Source of the DNA: Apostichopus japonicus
Taxonomy: Eukaryota > Echinodermata > Holothuroidea > Aspidochirotida > Stichopodidae
Reading direction: 5' to 3'
Length of the DNA: 64,000 bases
Assembly (NCBI RefSeq): GCF_037975245.1
Contig: NC_092576.1
Coordinates: 17,504,111-17,568,110, forward strand
Shown one piece after another: positions 9,885 to 20,784 of the stretch. A model generated the notes under the pieces. It made no database searches and was not told where the DNA came from. It saw only the letters and a list, made by a program, of their open reading frames with translations. The position numbers and the translations under genes are program-made. Positions within the stretch are counted from its first letter, which is position 1. Every line of letters begins with the position of its first letter.

Positions 9885-10617
9885 AAATGTGGTGACAGAA
9901 GGTGGTGACGTCATTTACGACAGACCAGATGATGACTACGAATGGAAAGACGGCAAAAGTCGACCTGGAGATCATGACGGTCACCATGGCGATCATCCCG
10001 GGGACCCTGACGGACACCATGGCGATCATCCAGGGCATCATGACGGTCACCATGGAGATCATCCAATCGATCCTACTGGCGATGGACGCCCAGATGATGG
10101 CGACCACGGCCGACCTGAACCTACAGAAAGACCGCCCCCAATTGACTACATCGGGACGCGACCTCCTCTGATTGGAAGACCCGAAGACGGACATGACGAC
10201 CACGGACATGATGACGATACAGACGACAGTTCTGAAGATCATGACGGCCGTCCACACCACGGAGATGATGACGATACAGACGACAGTTCTGAAGATCATG
10301 ACGGCCGTCCACACCACGGAGATGATGACGATACAGACGACAGTTCTGAAGATCATGACGGCCGTCCACACCACGGTAATGATGACGGCGAGGATGACGA
10401 TGATGATAAAATCAACCACAGGAATATGAACCATCCTCCTTTCCGAAGTATTAGTCAATGGAAATCTGAGAGAGCAGGTAGAGAGAAAATGGTCGCTCAG
10501 CGTCGACCAATTCAGGCACGCCCTGCCTATCAGGGAAGAAGTAGAGTCGAGACTGAAGAGGCCAGATACGGTCACGACTACGGACATAGCGGGAAACAGT
10601 ATCGTAAACGTGCCTAG
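9885..10617 (+). CDS. Asp/His-rich repeat protein, terminal exon, intact copy
   Basis: A continuous frame ending TAG at 10617. I place an exon start at 9885 after the pyrimidine-rich acceptor gaccgctctag. The frame also extends upstream to an ATG at 9760, but that stretch lies partly in the MITE. The product is extremely acidic and His-rich: a DGHHGDHPG-type region at 9967-10070, three perfect 57-bp repeats encoding DDTDDSSEDHDGRPHHG (10208-10378), an Asp run, then a basic C-terminal segment ending YRKRA. The composition suggests metal or calcium binding, perhaps extracellular or biomineral-related, but no family is recognised. No signal peptide or upstream exon was found. AATAAA signals follow near 10738 and 10857. 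Confidence 0.45.
10208..10378 (+). repeat. 57-bp coding tandem repeat x3
   Basis: Three essentially identical in-frame 57-bp units, each encoding 19 residues with the core DDTDDSSEDHDGRPHHG. Near-identity at the DNA level suggests recent expansion or homogenisation. Confidence 0.9.
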
Positions 10618-12378
10618 ACGTGTTTGGTAGTACCTTCAAAGTATTATAATAGGCATCATCACGCATTAATATTGTATTAATAATTCATGATCATCACGCA
10701 ATAATATTGTATTAAGAATTCATGATCATCAGGCATTAATAAATGTATTAATAATTCATTACCAATGTCAGTTAAGTGATTATTTTCCCCATTTTAACGC
10801 AGAGAATAGTAATTAATTTTGCTTGAACGGCGTAAAATGTTCGGTAATAAATTCACCCATCAAAGCATGATTTTTTTGTATGAAATTGCTGAGCGATGTT
10901 TTGTTGTTATCCGTTAAATGATGTTTCCAACGACTTTAAGTTTTATCTTTAATAAAAAACGCGACGCCCAGTATTTTTGGTATGGAATGAGGAAAATAAA
11001 GAGAAATAAAAAATGAAAGCAAATAGGGGCAGGACAGTGGGTCTACTCAAATAAGGCAATGTGTATTGAAGAAAGTACTACAAGAAGAACTAGACCGAGT
11101 TCTAAAAGTTTGCTTCCACTTGTAGATGTCATCCTTTGTATAAATAATCTGTTAGTCGGCTCGTATCTAGGTTCAGAAGGGACATACCATGCCTCACTCC
11201 TCAATGGCAGAAATCTACGCCGCGTCCATCTGTCCCGGCATCATATGTACAAACAAAAATGTCACAATTGACAGGCCACCTGTGTTGTTTCCTTGTTAAA
11301 TTCTTGTCGGTGACTCTCAAACTCAGAATTCTTTGCAATATGGCCTGCCTTTATGACCAGAGGAGAATGCTTTACGACCTTATCTGATACATTTCTATAG
11401 ATGTATCATTTCGGTAAACTGACATTATTTTGTGTCAATTTGATCCGCTTCATTAGTTGTCTCAAATTCATTTTTTTTAGAGAAGAAATTTAAATTTAAT
11501 ATCTAGACTTTGTTTTTCACATATTTTTCAACAATTCTGTAAAGTTTTTGGAAAAAAGTCGAAGTAAAAAATAAATTGAAGATCTTTGCATTGCAATGAC
11601 AGAATGTTCGTTGAATATTTAATATTCTCAAACTCGTTTTATAATGTGGGTAAGTGGGTAAACGCTGCAAAGAGCTTTAAGTTCACACATGTTATTTACG
11701 TACTGTTTAGAGTTTCATCGGCGGTGGGGTGGGAGAGGGGCGAGGGGAGCCACTGTCTTCGAGCGTCAACTTGAGGGACATGTGACGCTGCTTGAGGGAC
11801 GGCTAACTCAAAAATTACATTAATGCTTCCCGACAATACGGATCCGTTTTGGGTTCTGTACCACGAATTACAGTATTTTGATTTTTTCAGTGTAACTTGA
11901 TCTTTTGAAGTACAATTTACTCTTTGACATTTCTCATTAAAATTTCACTGTTTTTAATAACAACGTTTCTTTAATATTCCAACAAAAAGAACACTTTAAG
12001 AACTACAAAATTGAAATATTGGCACATCAAATTTATGAAAATATAAAGTTTTGACCCTTGAAGTTAGTTTGACCAGACTTTTTCCGAAAATAAATTTAAT
12101 GATGCAACCTGATTGTGGTCTCAATACAAGTCACTTTATCGTAACCTTTGCGTTGTTAATATTTCAGATGTATCGCAATAATATTGGTGTGTGTTGTAAT
12201 TCATCCATATCCAAACTAACAACTTTCAGAGACGCGATCTAAATAGGCCAATAACAGCTTCTTTTGAAAATGGCGTCCGCTTCTGTAAAACAAGACCTAT
12301 ATGTTACTCGATGCTCTTCAAGACGTATAATGGCGGGAATCTATCACTACAGAACAGCACACACACACATATATATTG

Positions 12379-12438
<60 letters not shown>
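10618..12438. other. Intergenic; short AT-rich tandem repeats
   Basis: About 40-bp repeats of the form CATCATCACGCATTAATATT at 10655-10765 follow the Asp/His exon. The rest is AT-rich with no recognisable gene. A CCAAT-like box and a short frame starting MASASVKQDLYVTR near 12270 run into a CA/TA microsatellite (12357-12437). I do not call it a gene. Confidence 0.45.
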
Positions 12439-12442
<4 letters not shown>

Positions 12443-12540
12443 GAAAATCCAGAACAGTGAAAAAACTTCCAGCCTCCACCGGGATTCGAACCCGGGCCTC
12501 CCGCTTTACAAACAGACACCCTAACCACTATGCTATGGAC
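12439..12540 (-). mobile_element. tRNA-derived SINE (unit 1)
   Basis: On the minus strand, GTCCATAGCATAGTGGTTAGG (A-box-like) and GGTTCGAATCCCGGTGGAGG (B box and T arm) form a tRNA-like head. A short body ends CACTGTTCTGGATTTTCCAAC against a (TA)n tract. The acceptor ends do not pair well, so it is a SINE rather than a working tRNA. Related copies lie in unit 2 and at 63641-63743. Confidence 0.65.
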
Positions 12541-13135
12541 GATATATATATTTACAACGCGGATTAGTGCAATTCAACGCCAAATAATAAATCAAATCAA
12601 GGAGAAATTAAGATTTGTTCTGTTAATGCTTAACCGTGTAAAATTATTTCTTCTTCATTAAACGTATAAGTAATCTAACGTGGACAATTTTTACTTCGTG
12701 TCATAAAGAAACATTTGTACGTGTCGTTATTAAATTGATATAACCCGGATCCTGTCTTTATTACGTCACGGCTGCAGTCTTCCATATCCAGGTGCTACCG
12801 TATACATCTGACTCCAAAATTAAGTGTATTATTTTCAAATTGTCACATAAACATAACGACGTGTTCTAAATTCAGTAAGAAATGATTACTTTCGTTAACA
12901 AGAAATATTACCAACATTCCTTGTATAGTAACAACGCCACGGCATGGATTTAACTCATGACAGTTGTTTTTGGAAAGGGAGGGAGGGAAGAAGGAAGGAG
13001 AGGGACAGAAGAAGGAAAGGGGAAGAGCAGGGTCAAGGGTAGGGGTAACAAGATGGGAACTGGGGAGGGAAAGGTCATGGGAAGAGAGGAGGGAGGGAGG
13101 AAGACAGGAAGGAAGGAGAGGGATCGAATAAGGGC
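12541..13135. other. 3' flank of CD225-like copy 2
   Basis: Downstream of the gene 2 stop on the minus strand. A purine-rich GGGAGGGAAGAAGGAAGGA tract occupies 12975-13128 and would be a CU-rich stretch in a minus-strand 3' UTR. The remainder is AT-rich with no gene seen. Confidence 0.5.
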
Positions 13136-15446
13136 CTATTCCTTTGATAAAACACATAAAACAACTAAAACAACCACACCCATTATCGTGGCGACGATAC
13201 ACATTATCCAGCCGATGGTGATCGCTTGGTTAGCTAATCTACGGGCTTCTTCCGCAGCATCTCTTGCCGCGACCATATCACCGTAAGAGGCTCGAATGCG
13301 TGCCTGTTGAAGAACAGAAAAATGGCAATTTTAAGCCTGTTCTAGCTTGCTGGATTAAGACTCACTTCGGTCATCGTTACGTGGGAAACCGTTGATAGTT
13401 CATTGGCAGTGTGTACGTGTGCTTCAGACTAGGCCTGATCAAGATTATTATCCCTATATAAATCCCTATAGTCTCGACATGTAATGTAAAGGGAGATGAA
13501 ATACTGTACTTCAACCCACATCAGATATGTGAGGATGGGTGTGTCATTTCGCTGGTTGGCGAGGGGAAAGTCATGAATAATTCATTATCTTTACAGAAAT
13601 ATCAAGTATGTACGCTTTTCACCGCTAGTGATCACAAAATAATGTTCGGTGCAAATTGGCATAAAGCTATGGACATATACATATGTTTCGTCATTCCACA
13701 AAGATAATACATGGGAGCGTTGAATTCCTTGCGCCGCTAGATCTGGGTCGTTTGTGACAGGGAAGAACTTATACGCAATGCACAGGCCCATTTATCATCA
13801 TCTGAATTTGGTTAATATTTAGGACAAATAGTCGTAAATCAGCGGAGATCACCCGTAGAAGTGATAGAAGTGACCAAGTTATGATGTGGGAGAGCAGTTT
13901 GGTATCATTTTATGTACAAACTGTTAACTTGTGTGTCTTTATGTTTCCCAAGTTATTATTACCCTATCCTGGTTGCCCCACTTGGTCGGTTCATTTCATT
14001 TGATGTGATTCCTGAAAGCAAAAGTTAGTTGTGCCTTTTATTTGTCAGTCAGCAGTCAGTGCTCACTCAATACATTATCTAATGAATGAATGAGTGGATG
14101 AATGGATGAATAAATGAATACATGAATGAATGAATGGAATGAAAGAGTGAATGGATGAATGAATGAAGGATTGAATGGATGAATGATTGAATGAATGAAT
14201 GAATTGATGAATTAATGAATGATTGATTGAATGGATGGTTGATTGAATGAATGAATAAATGAATGACGAATGAATGGGTGGATGGATGAATGAATGATTG
14301 AATGGATGAATCAATAAATGAATCAATGAATGATAAATGAATGCATGAACGAATGAATGGATGAATGAATGAATGAATGAATGAATGAATGAATTGATGA
14401 ATGAATGAAGGATTTGATAAATTAATTCAGAAATTCAGGAATTCATGTTATTTGATACCTCATCGGACTTCCGAATTGCCAAACTTCCAAGTAGCCGGCA
14501 GCACCATCGGCTACACATTGCTAACTCATGGTAGTCATTGAATTGCTCTGTGGACACTCTGGTCACCGTCTGGGGGTGTGGCGGCCTAGTGGGCCTACCC
14601 TGGACAAAAAAACAATAATAGAGAACATTAACCCCAATCAGAGGCGGTGGAGTAGGGTTCAATTAAACCTGAGACGGAAAGGGAGGGGAACTTCGAAGGG
14701 CAGTAGGATATGTGACTGTGATTTTACGAAGCAACCCGCAAAGTCAGTTCAAAAGCGTCCCCGACAATCTTCCCAGCGACAAACAATCAAATGAATACAG
14801 TCGTTGTGAACCATTTTTTCTCTCTTTCTATAGTTTATAAAAAGGCTCAGTTCACACTTAAAAGTGCTTGTATGAACAATATACCTTTCTATTAGATGAA
14901 GGCTCGAAGTTTACAATATTCCATATGAGTGCTTCAAAAAGGGTGGAATGTAAACTTTGGAGTATTCACAAACCGTTTATAGAATATATTGTACCTTAAA
15001 CTGGTTGAGAGGGTACGGGACACAACGAACGCGAATACGGAATGTAGGCCTAATGAATGTATGACACGTAACTGTATACACCCCCCACACACATGTTTGT
15101 TTTACATTCAGACCGAGAACCCCATTGTATTTTCCATTGTTCAAATCCATGTACCCTAACCTTAACAATATTCCATACAATAGAATTCTTTTGAGGACGT
15201 GATGATTCTTTAGAAATCACAACCGAGGACCAGGAATTCTTTTGTTCAAGTCCTCGGTCAGAATACAAAACAAAAGGACACGGTCATCAATCTTGAGGGA
15301 TACAGTAGGAGAGAATTACTGATGCACTGAGAAGGGAACAAAAATGTGTGATCTTCCAGTTGATATTCATTATTACTTACATTTGGCGTCATTTCGTTGG
15401 TCTGAAGATGCCCCGTCGAGTTTCCTTGACTGGGTCCTTCATCCAT
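13136..15446 (-). CDS. CD225-domain (IFITM/dispanin-like) gene copy 2, complete
   Basis: Three exons on the minus strand, all joined in phase 0: exon 1 15381-15446, exon 2 14459-14599, exon 3 13136-13303, for 22+47+55 = 124 residues. Exon 1 starts MDEGPSQGNSTGH and ends at gtaagt. Exon 2 follows gtccag and carries DYHELAMCSRWCCRLLGSLA. Exon 3 follows ttcaacag and reads ARIRASYGDMVAARDAAEEA, then a single hydrophobic helix (ITIGWIMCIVATIMGVVVLV) and the tail LCVLSKE. The order CC-x-LG, Ala-Ile, GD, Ala-rich amphipathic helix and TM helix matches CD225 proteins, as do the length (vertebrate IFITMs are about 125-135 residues) and an intron inside the domain. The first hydrophobic segment is short. 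Function is unknown: membrane-associated, possibly antiviral or trafficking-related by analogy only. Confidence 0.78.
14081..14410. repeat. (TGAA)n microsatellite in intron 2 of copy 2
   Basis: Same intronic tetranucleotide array as in copy 1, with different internal interruptions. It ends about 50 bp from the exon 2 donor. Confidence 0.9.
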
Positions 15447-15497
15447 TGGGATGTAAAGAGGTTCAGCTAGTGAAGAGATGAAGATTAATATAGGCAG

Positions 15498-15700
15498 TGA
15501 AGTTTGACACTATCTCAAACTATATGATGCAAAGTTGCTTTTACATACCCTGTCAGTACAATGCTATTTCGTACCAAAGCATTTCAAAGTTTAATTCTAT
15601 TTCAAACCGTATCCGCCCAAAGTTTGATGCTATTTCATACTCTATCCGCCCAAAGTTTGATGCTATTTCAAACCCTATCAGTACAAAATTTTAAGCTATT
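15498..15700. repeat. Minisatellite upstream of CD225-like copy 2
   Basis: The AAAGTTTGATGCTATTTC-type array, here with about one unit fewer than in copies 1 and 3. It lies about 50 bp upstream of the start codon. Confidence 0.75.
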
Positions 15701-16241
15701 CGTATAGACACTGTATAGTTGTATTAATATTAATGTGTGCGGGTGCGTACGGTAGGTATATGTTAGTGTGAGTGAGTGACGGGGATGGTAGCGTCTGGGA
15801 CACTGCCCGCCTTTCTAACAAGCTTCTCATCATACTTGGAGACCACATTGGTTTATAATAGTGGTCGTTCACTCCTTTACCAGTAATCAAATTTAATTTT
15901 GAGAAATGAGTGTAGTATACAAAGAAGAAAATATATCATGATATTACGCAATTCTCTTTGATTATCAGTGATTCAAATTAAATTTCGAGTGCAGATCTCA
16001 ACACTCTTGCGAACGTCATTTCAATAGCTATGACCTACTACAAGTAACTATTTAACATGGATCATATATCGACAGTGTGTATCATCTTGGTTTGCAGTGC
16101 ACTCCATCATCTCCACAAGAGCTGTCGCCAGCCTAAATGAAACGTTGATCTGTACAGTTACAGCCAATCGAATGAGCCATAAATATCCCTGAGTCGAGTT
16201 CAGTCAGTGACGTTAGTAACCGGAACAATTTCAGTTTAGAA
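15701..16241. other. Intergenic, no gene seen
   Basis: Counterpart of 2206-2740, with a small deletion near 16150 relative to units 1 and 3. Nothing coding is supported. Confidence 0.45.
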
Positions 16242-16572
16242 ATGCAGTACCCTATTTGCCACAAATCTTTTCATTTTGGAGAATCATCCTTAATGGTACA
16301 GCCGTGTTTGCAATCACAACCGCACGGAGGAACCCGTTAGCCACATCACATCATTCGTACCATTCAAAATAAGATTAAAACGATTTATTCAAAGAGACAG
16401 AGAAAAGAAACTACTCACCAGACATTTCGACAATGAAGTGAATTCAGATAGAAAGTTTTCCGACAATAGTTTGAGGCGGACGACACTTTTGCTATCACCT
16501 TACTGTAGCAACTCAGCCTTCACATTCAAGAACAAAAGGCCAATTGCCGACTATCAATTTGACTCATGTTGA
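16242..16572 (+). pseudogene. 109-codon ORF homologue, frameshifted (unit 2)
   Basis: Counterpart of 2741-3070. One extra base in the segment after GGAGAATCAT shifts the frame about 15 codons from the start. The rest is nearly identical to unit 1. Confidence 0.35.
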
Positions 16573-16952
16573 TTAATGTACAGACAACACCAGGAAGTTA
16601 AAAGCAAACTGTAACAGCAAGTTGCATTATGTTCTGCGTTTCAGAATTTTATGACCCACTGAAGAGTAAAGGTTGTTTGGATAAGTTTGGATAGGGAGGG
16701 CCTGTTTTTACTGGGAAAGAAAAACTCATGCAAGACTGAACAAGACAGTATACAAATTTTTACCTTATACGGAATACGGACATTTCAATGATGTTAAGGC
16801 AGGGAGTTTTTATGGAAACTTCCTGGTTAAGGTCACATACACGGTTGTTTACGTCTAGTTGTGTGATGATCGCCGCACACTGCAGGCGTGAAAACTCGAG
16901 TAACAGTATGCTGAAGTCTTGGAAAATCGGATTATTTTAATCCGTGTCGGAT

Positions 16953-16985
<33 letters not shown>

Positions 16986-17004
16986 ATTGAAAACACCACA
17001 GATT

Positions 17005-18522
17005 TTAATTTATACATCTATTTACCAAAATTAATACAAAAAGAACGACATGTTTCGAAAGTAGCGTAATACGTTTTAATGAGACCAATTTTGTAAGAAT
17101 ACGGAATGAAACTGACAAATTGGTTAGTAACCCTGAGTACGTGGGCTTATGATAAACGGAAGTGTTGCAATGACCAATGTTGCTGACAAACACATCCAAA
17201 AAAGGTAGCGTACTGTCTTTTTGCTTCTCAATAGTGAATTTTATGTTAGGGTGCCGGGTATTGATAACTTGAAGGAAATCGATGGCTTCACCCTCATTTC
17301 GGAAAAGACAGTAAATATCGTCAACATATCTGCGGTAGTGATAAGGTTTAGATGGGGCAGATGAATCATTCAGAAATTGTTTCTCCAAATGACCAATGAA
17401 GAGATTTGCCAACACCGGTGCTAATGATGAACCCATTGCCAAACCGTCCACTTGATCATAGTAATAACCATTGAATTAAAAATGCGTTTGTGAGGTATCA
17501 AACATGAATAGTTTCTGGAGATCCCGCCTTTCAATACCAATGCCTGAAATTTTATGCATGGTGGCATCGATTGCAATATCAACAGTTTCAGAAAGTGGAA
17601 TGTTGGTAAATAAACTAACTACATCGTATGATACCATGTAATGATCAGATATGTCCATAGATGTACTTTCCTGGACAAAAGAGAAAGAATCCTGAGTTCA
17701 ATAATCGAGATAAATGTTGGGTGATATAAGATCACTCAAAAACTTTGCCAAATTATAATTATAAGTACCAATACTTGAAACAATAGGACGAAAAGTATGA
17801 AATGAATTGTTATTAGTACATTTGTGAATTTTAGGCAGTCCATAAATTCTGGCAGGATGAGATACTGTAGGGTAAATGTTCATGTAAGTGTCCTCCGGGA
17901 AAAACCCTGAGCCCTTGAGCTTTCTTAGAAATCTTTGTAGCTGTCCTTCTCTGCGCAGCGTTGGATCAATCTTTATTTTCTTGAACCTTGTTTCATCGTT
18001 GATTATTGAGCTAATTCCCTCGTTGTAAGCTTGACGATCTATAATAACAACTCCGTTACCTATGCCAGGTTTTAGAATGGCGATGCTTGAATCACTTTTA
18101 AGTTTCTTCAAAATCTTGTACTTCTTCATATCAGTAGTCGAGGGCTTGAAGGTAAGCCAGATGTGTTTTGACGACTCCGGCGTGTGCAGGATCCTTGAGA
18201 TTACTTTTTACGAATTTGTGGATGAGTTCAAAGCTGGTAAGAACATTAGATTTCTTAGGAAGGGTGGGTGGATCCCAAAACTGAGTCCATATTTTAGGAC
18301 AATTTCTTCATCTTGGCTCAGTTGGTAAGAGGAGAAGTTCTTAATGATTTCGTGACTACGGAAAGTAAGTGTTGAATTTCTAGTAAAGCGTTTAAGTCTA
18401 CTTTCCTGTCCGGCGATGAGATTGCGTGAAATTCGTTCCACATTAAAGTCGATTGCTTTCTTGAGAATACACCAATCGAGGCCAGTCACTTTTTGTCGGA
18501 CATTTTGGATATCCTTTGCCAA
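17005..18522 (-). pseudogene. Penelope-like reverse transcriptase, broken (unit 2)
   Basis: The best preserved RT palm in the window. 17005-17451 reads MDGLAMGSSLAPVLANLFIG, then RRYVDDIYCLF (catalytic YVDD), then LPFLDVFVSNIGH and SVYHKPTYSGLLTN. Upstream in the same frame are VSYDVVSLFTNIPLSE and IYGLPKIHK. Two in-frame stops (before FNGYYYDQ and after LDY) and a 23-bp deletion near 18150 break it. All three lesions are shared with unit 3, and the two stops also with unit 1, so it decayed before the array spread. Confidence 0.8.
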
Positions 18523-18883
18523 CTGATTGGCAAGAGTAGCTTTCTCCTTGCAAAGTTTGTTGAGTGCAATCTTTAAAGTCTCTTTCTGATTAAAAGGACG
18601 TCAACATTGTCCGCATGATGGATCGTGAAGCATAAGAACTTCGGAAAAACGCCAAACTGGCGGCAGTTCCTGAGAAAATTAATGTCCAGTTCTGCTTTGC
18701 GGACTTTGATGCATAGTTTTACGGGCTTACGAAGCTGAGGAATGGATAGCAATGCAATATATTTTTGTGCAACATCGTGGATAATATTCCAAATGGTCTA
18801 CCTAGCACAAAACTCGATATTAAAAAAATTGGAAACACCACAGACTTTAACTTATACATCTATTTACCAAAATTAATACAAAA

Positions 18884-18927
18884 AGAACGACATGTTTCGA
18901 AAGTAGCGACTTTCATCATCAGGTTAC
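18884..18927 (-). ncRNA. Hammerhead-ribozyme-like motif (unit 2)
   Basis: Identical in core to the unit 1 motif: CTGATGA, GAAAG/CTTTC stem, GAAA and ACATGTC on the minus strand, with the predicted cleavage after GTC. It is inferred from motif order and not tested. Confidence 0.6.
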
Positions 18928-18992
18928 AAACGCAAAATGAACGAGTAATACCAAACAAGTGTACACCAGCAATAACACACAAGGACAATTAA

Positions 18993-19179
18993 ATTAACTC
19001 AACAAAGATAGCACTGGACAGTCAAGCTGTTTGTTGAGATTAGGTTTATCCCAATTGATAAGTAGGCTTTCTTTGATCCTTAGCTGGAGTTTAGTGGGAG
19101 CTTAGTCGTTAATTTTGAATGAGTTGTTGTCACATAGCCGCTCACAGTTGGTAAATTTATCTAAGTGTTTGTAAATATG

Positions 19180-19274
<95 letters not shown>

Positions 19275-19388
19275 TATATATATATATATATAATGTAACG
19301 AAAATCCATTTACTTATTTTCTAAAACTTACTCCTTATTTGTCAATTATGAGTTATATCTTAATTCTCTGGTTTTCTCTAATAATAAT

Positions 19389-19435
<47 letters not shown>

Positions 19436-20776
19436 CTAACTTGGTCTCAATACCGACATTCAATCCCAAATAACGATACGTACAACATTGTATAAAAGAC
19501 GTATTCAAAAGAGATACAAATACGACCAAAATGGTCGGAGCCAGGGCTACTACCGAAACCAACGATTCAGAACGGGAGCGAAAACTGATTCACAAGTCTC
19601 GAGATCAGATTCAGCTGAGCTGGTGAGCAGATGTCACGTGACCTGCAATACTTACGTCACTGTCCACTGTCATATGTGGCTAAAAACAGTGACTTGTAGT
19701 CTAAAGAATTAGAGGGCGACATACATGATTACCAACATCACACTATCCCCCTCTCACTCCTTAAATTGTCCCCAAGTTATGAGAACAGCGTAGTAAGGAT
19801 CACTAATTTGACACATATTTAAAATCAGTATATACTAATACAATACATTAAACTGTTTGAATACAAACTATAATAAAAACAAAGTATATCTAATAGTTCC
19901 TTTCGTGCATACGAGACCCTATACACTCAACAACATAAGGTCAGAACCTACTTTTGAGATAAAAACACATCTCATGTCGATCTGTACCGACTAAACGTAT
20001 TGCTTTCCACGAGAGTTTACTATCCTCGTACCTTTCTACTTGCACCGTTTCAAAATATCTTTCCAAATAAAAAACTATTCGATGGTGATGATACCGGAGA
20101 TCTGTAGAAATATAAATGCCTTCTTCCTCCAGTAATTATTGTACTGCGCAGTGCGCACGCGCGCTACAATATTGGGAATACTAGCCCGCTCCATTATCTA
20201 CATGGTTGGCTGGTGTATGCCAGCTCAACATACACCCTTCATAGCATATCTCAAATTCACAGGTTTGCTACGAAGGCAAAAATCCAGACCAAGATTTGCA
20301 AAGAATTGTGGGGGCGAACAGTTAATTCTGCCATGTAAATAAAATAGATCTCCTTGAGTAGCACACTTCTTTAAAACAATTCGTAAATTCTCTAACATTT
20401 GAACGCATTTGAGTTAACAACATCTTGCAGAAAGTTGCAAGCAAGAAACGTGAATGGTATTTATCCGCAACGACCTTGCGTTATCAATACTAATTCAGCT
20501 CTTGCAACATAGGCACTTGTAACGTTATTATTGTACCTATATGGTTGGCCGTGTACGTTTATGGCATATAATGTGTTTTAATGATGACTAACCAGGGCCA
20601 GGAAATCGACCAAGCAGTTTTTACTAGGCCGTCGAGTTATATTTGTGCAATGTTATAGAGAAGACATGTACATTATATTCTTTAGATTAAAAGGGCATAA
20701 GGCCTTCGGTGTAAACTCGTAAAATATCGTCATCTAGCAGCGGGGTTATGTAGCGGCGTAATTTGACACCGCTACT
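18993..20776. other. Conserved intergenic block with (TA)n tracts
   Basis: Counterpart of 5471-7243, with (TA)n at about 19184-19292 and 19394-19430. It is nearly base-identical to unit 1 beyond 19440. No gene is supported. It ends at the P-element target site. Confidence 0.55.
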
Positions 20777-20784
20777 GTTTCCGT
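20777..20784. repeat. 8-bp target site duplication GTTTCCGT, first of three
   Basis: GTTTCCGT occurs here, at 25370-25377 and at 31363-31370, bounding both transposons. Unit 3 has the empty site with a single GTTTCCGT (near 48996); unit 1 has GTTTCCTT. An 8-bp duplication is characteristic of the P superfamily. Confidence 0.9.

Larger units (their letters stand above)
1..13492. repeat. Segmental tandem unit 1
   Basis: First copy of a long tandem unit. The stretch starting gagatgaaatactgtacttc at base 1 recurs at 13493 and 41756 and, diverged, near 57417. Unit 1 holds exons 1-2 of CD225-like gene 1, a Penelope-like element, a Crypton fragment, a MITE, an intact Asp/His-rich ORF, a SINE head, and exon 3 of gene 2 at its right end. 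It lacks the large transposon insertions of unit 2. Bases 6000-13400 are nearly identical to unit 2, whereas 1-5500 differ by a few percent. Confidence 0.9.
16985..18992 (-). mobile_element. Degenerate Penelope-like element (unit 2)
   Basis: Same architecture as in unit 1: (TA)n, a truncated terminal repeat at about 16985-17065, an RT region, then the longer repeat from about 18830 with its hammerhead-like motif. The edges are inferred by comparison with units 1 and 3. No endonuclease domain is present. Confidence 0.8.

Noticed and set aside
9868-10587. Long minus-strand open frame of 239 codons opposite the Asp/His-rich ORF
   Set aside because: It is the antisense shadow of the GAT/GAC/CAT-rich repeats. 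Valine/isoleucine-rich translation of that complement is expected, and there is no independent start or splice support.
12470-12540. Functional tRNA gene at the SINE head
   Set aside because: The acceptor arms do not pair, the anticodon arm is poor, and the same unit recurs with a conserved non-tRNA body and TA tail, so it is a SINE.
12376-12567. IYIYIYIY frames over TA tracts (also 50660-50917, 55814-55999)
   Set aside because: Simple (TA)n microsatellite translation with no coding value.
12957-13286. GREEGRRGTEEGKGK-type frame downstream of copy 2
   Set aside because: It translates the purine-rich tract and then the antisense of CD225 exon 3.
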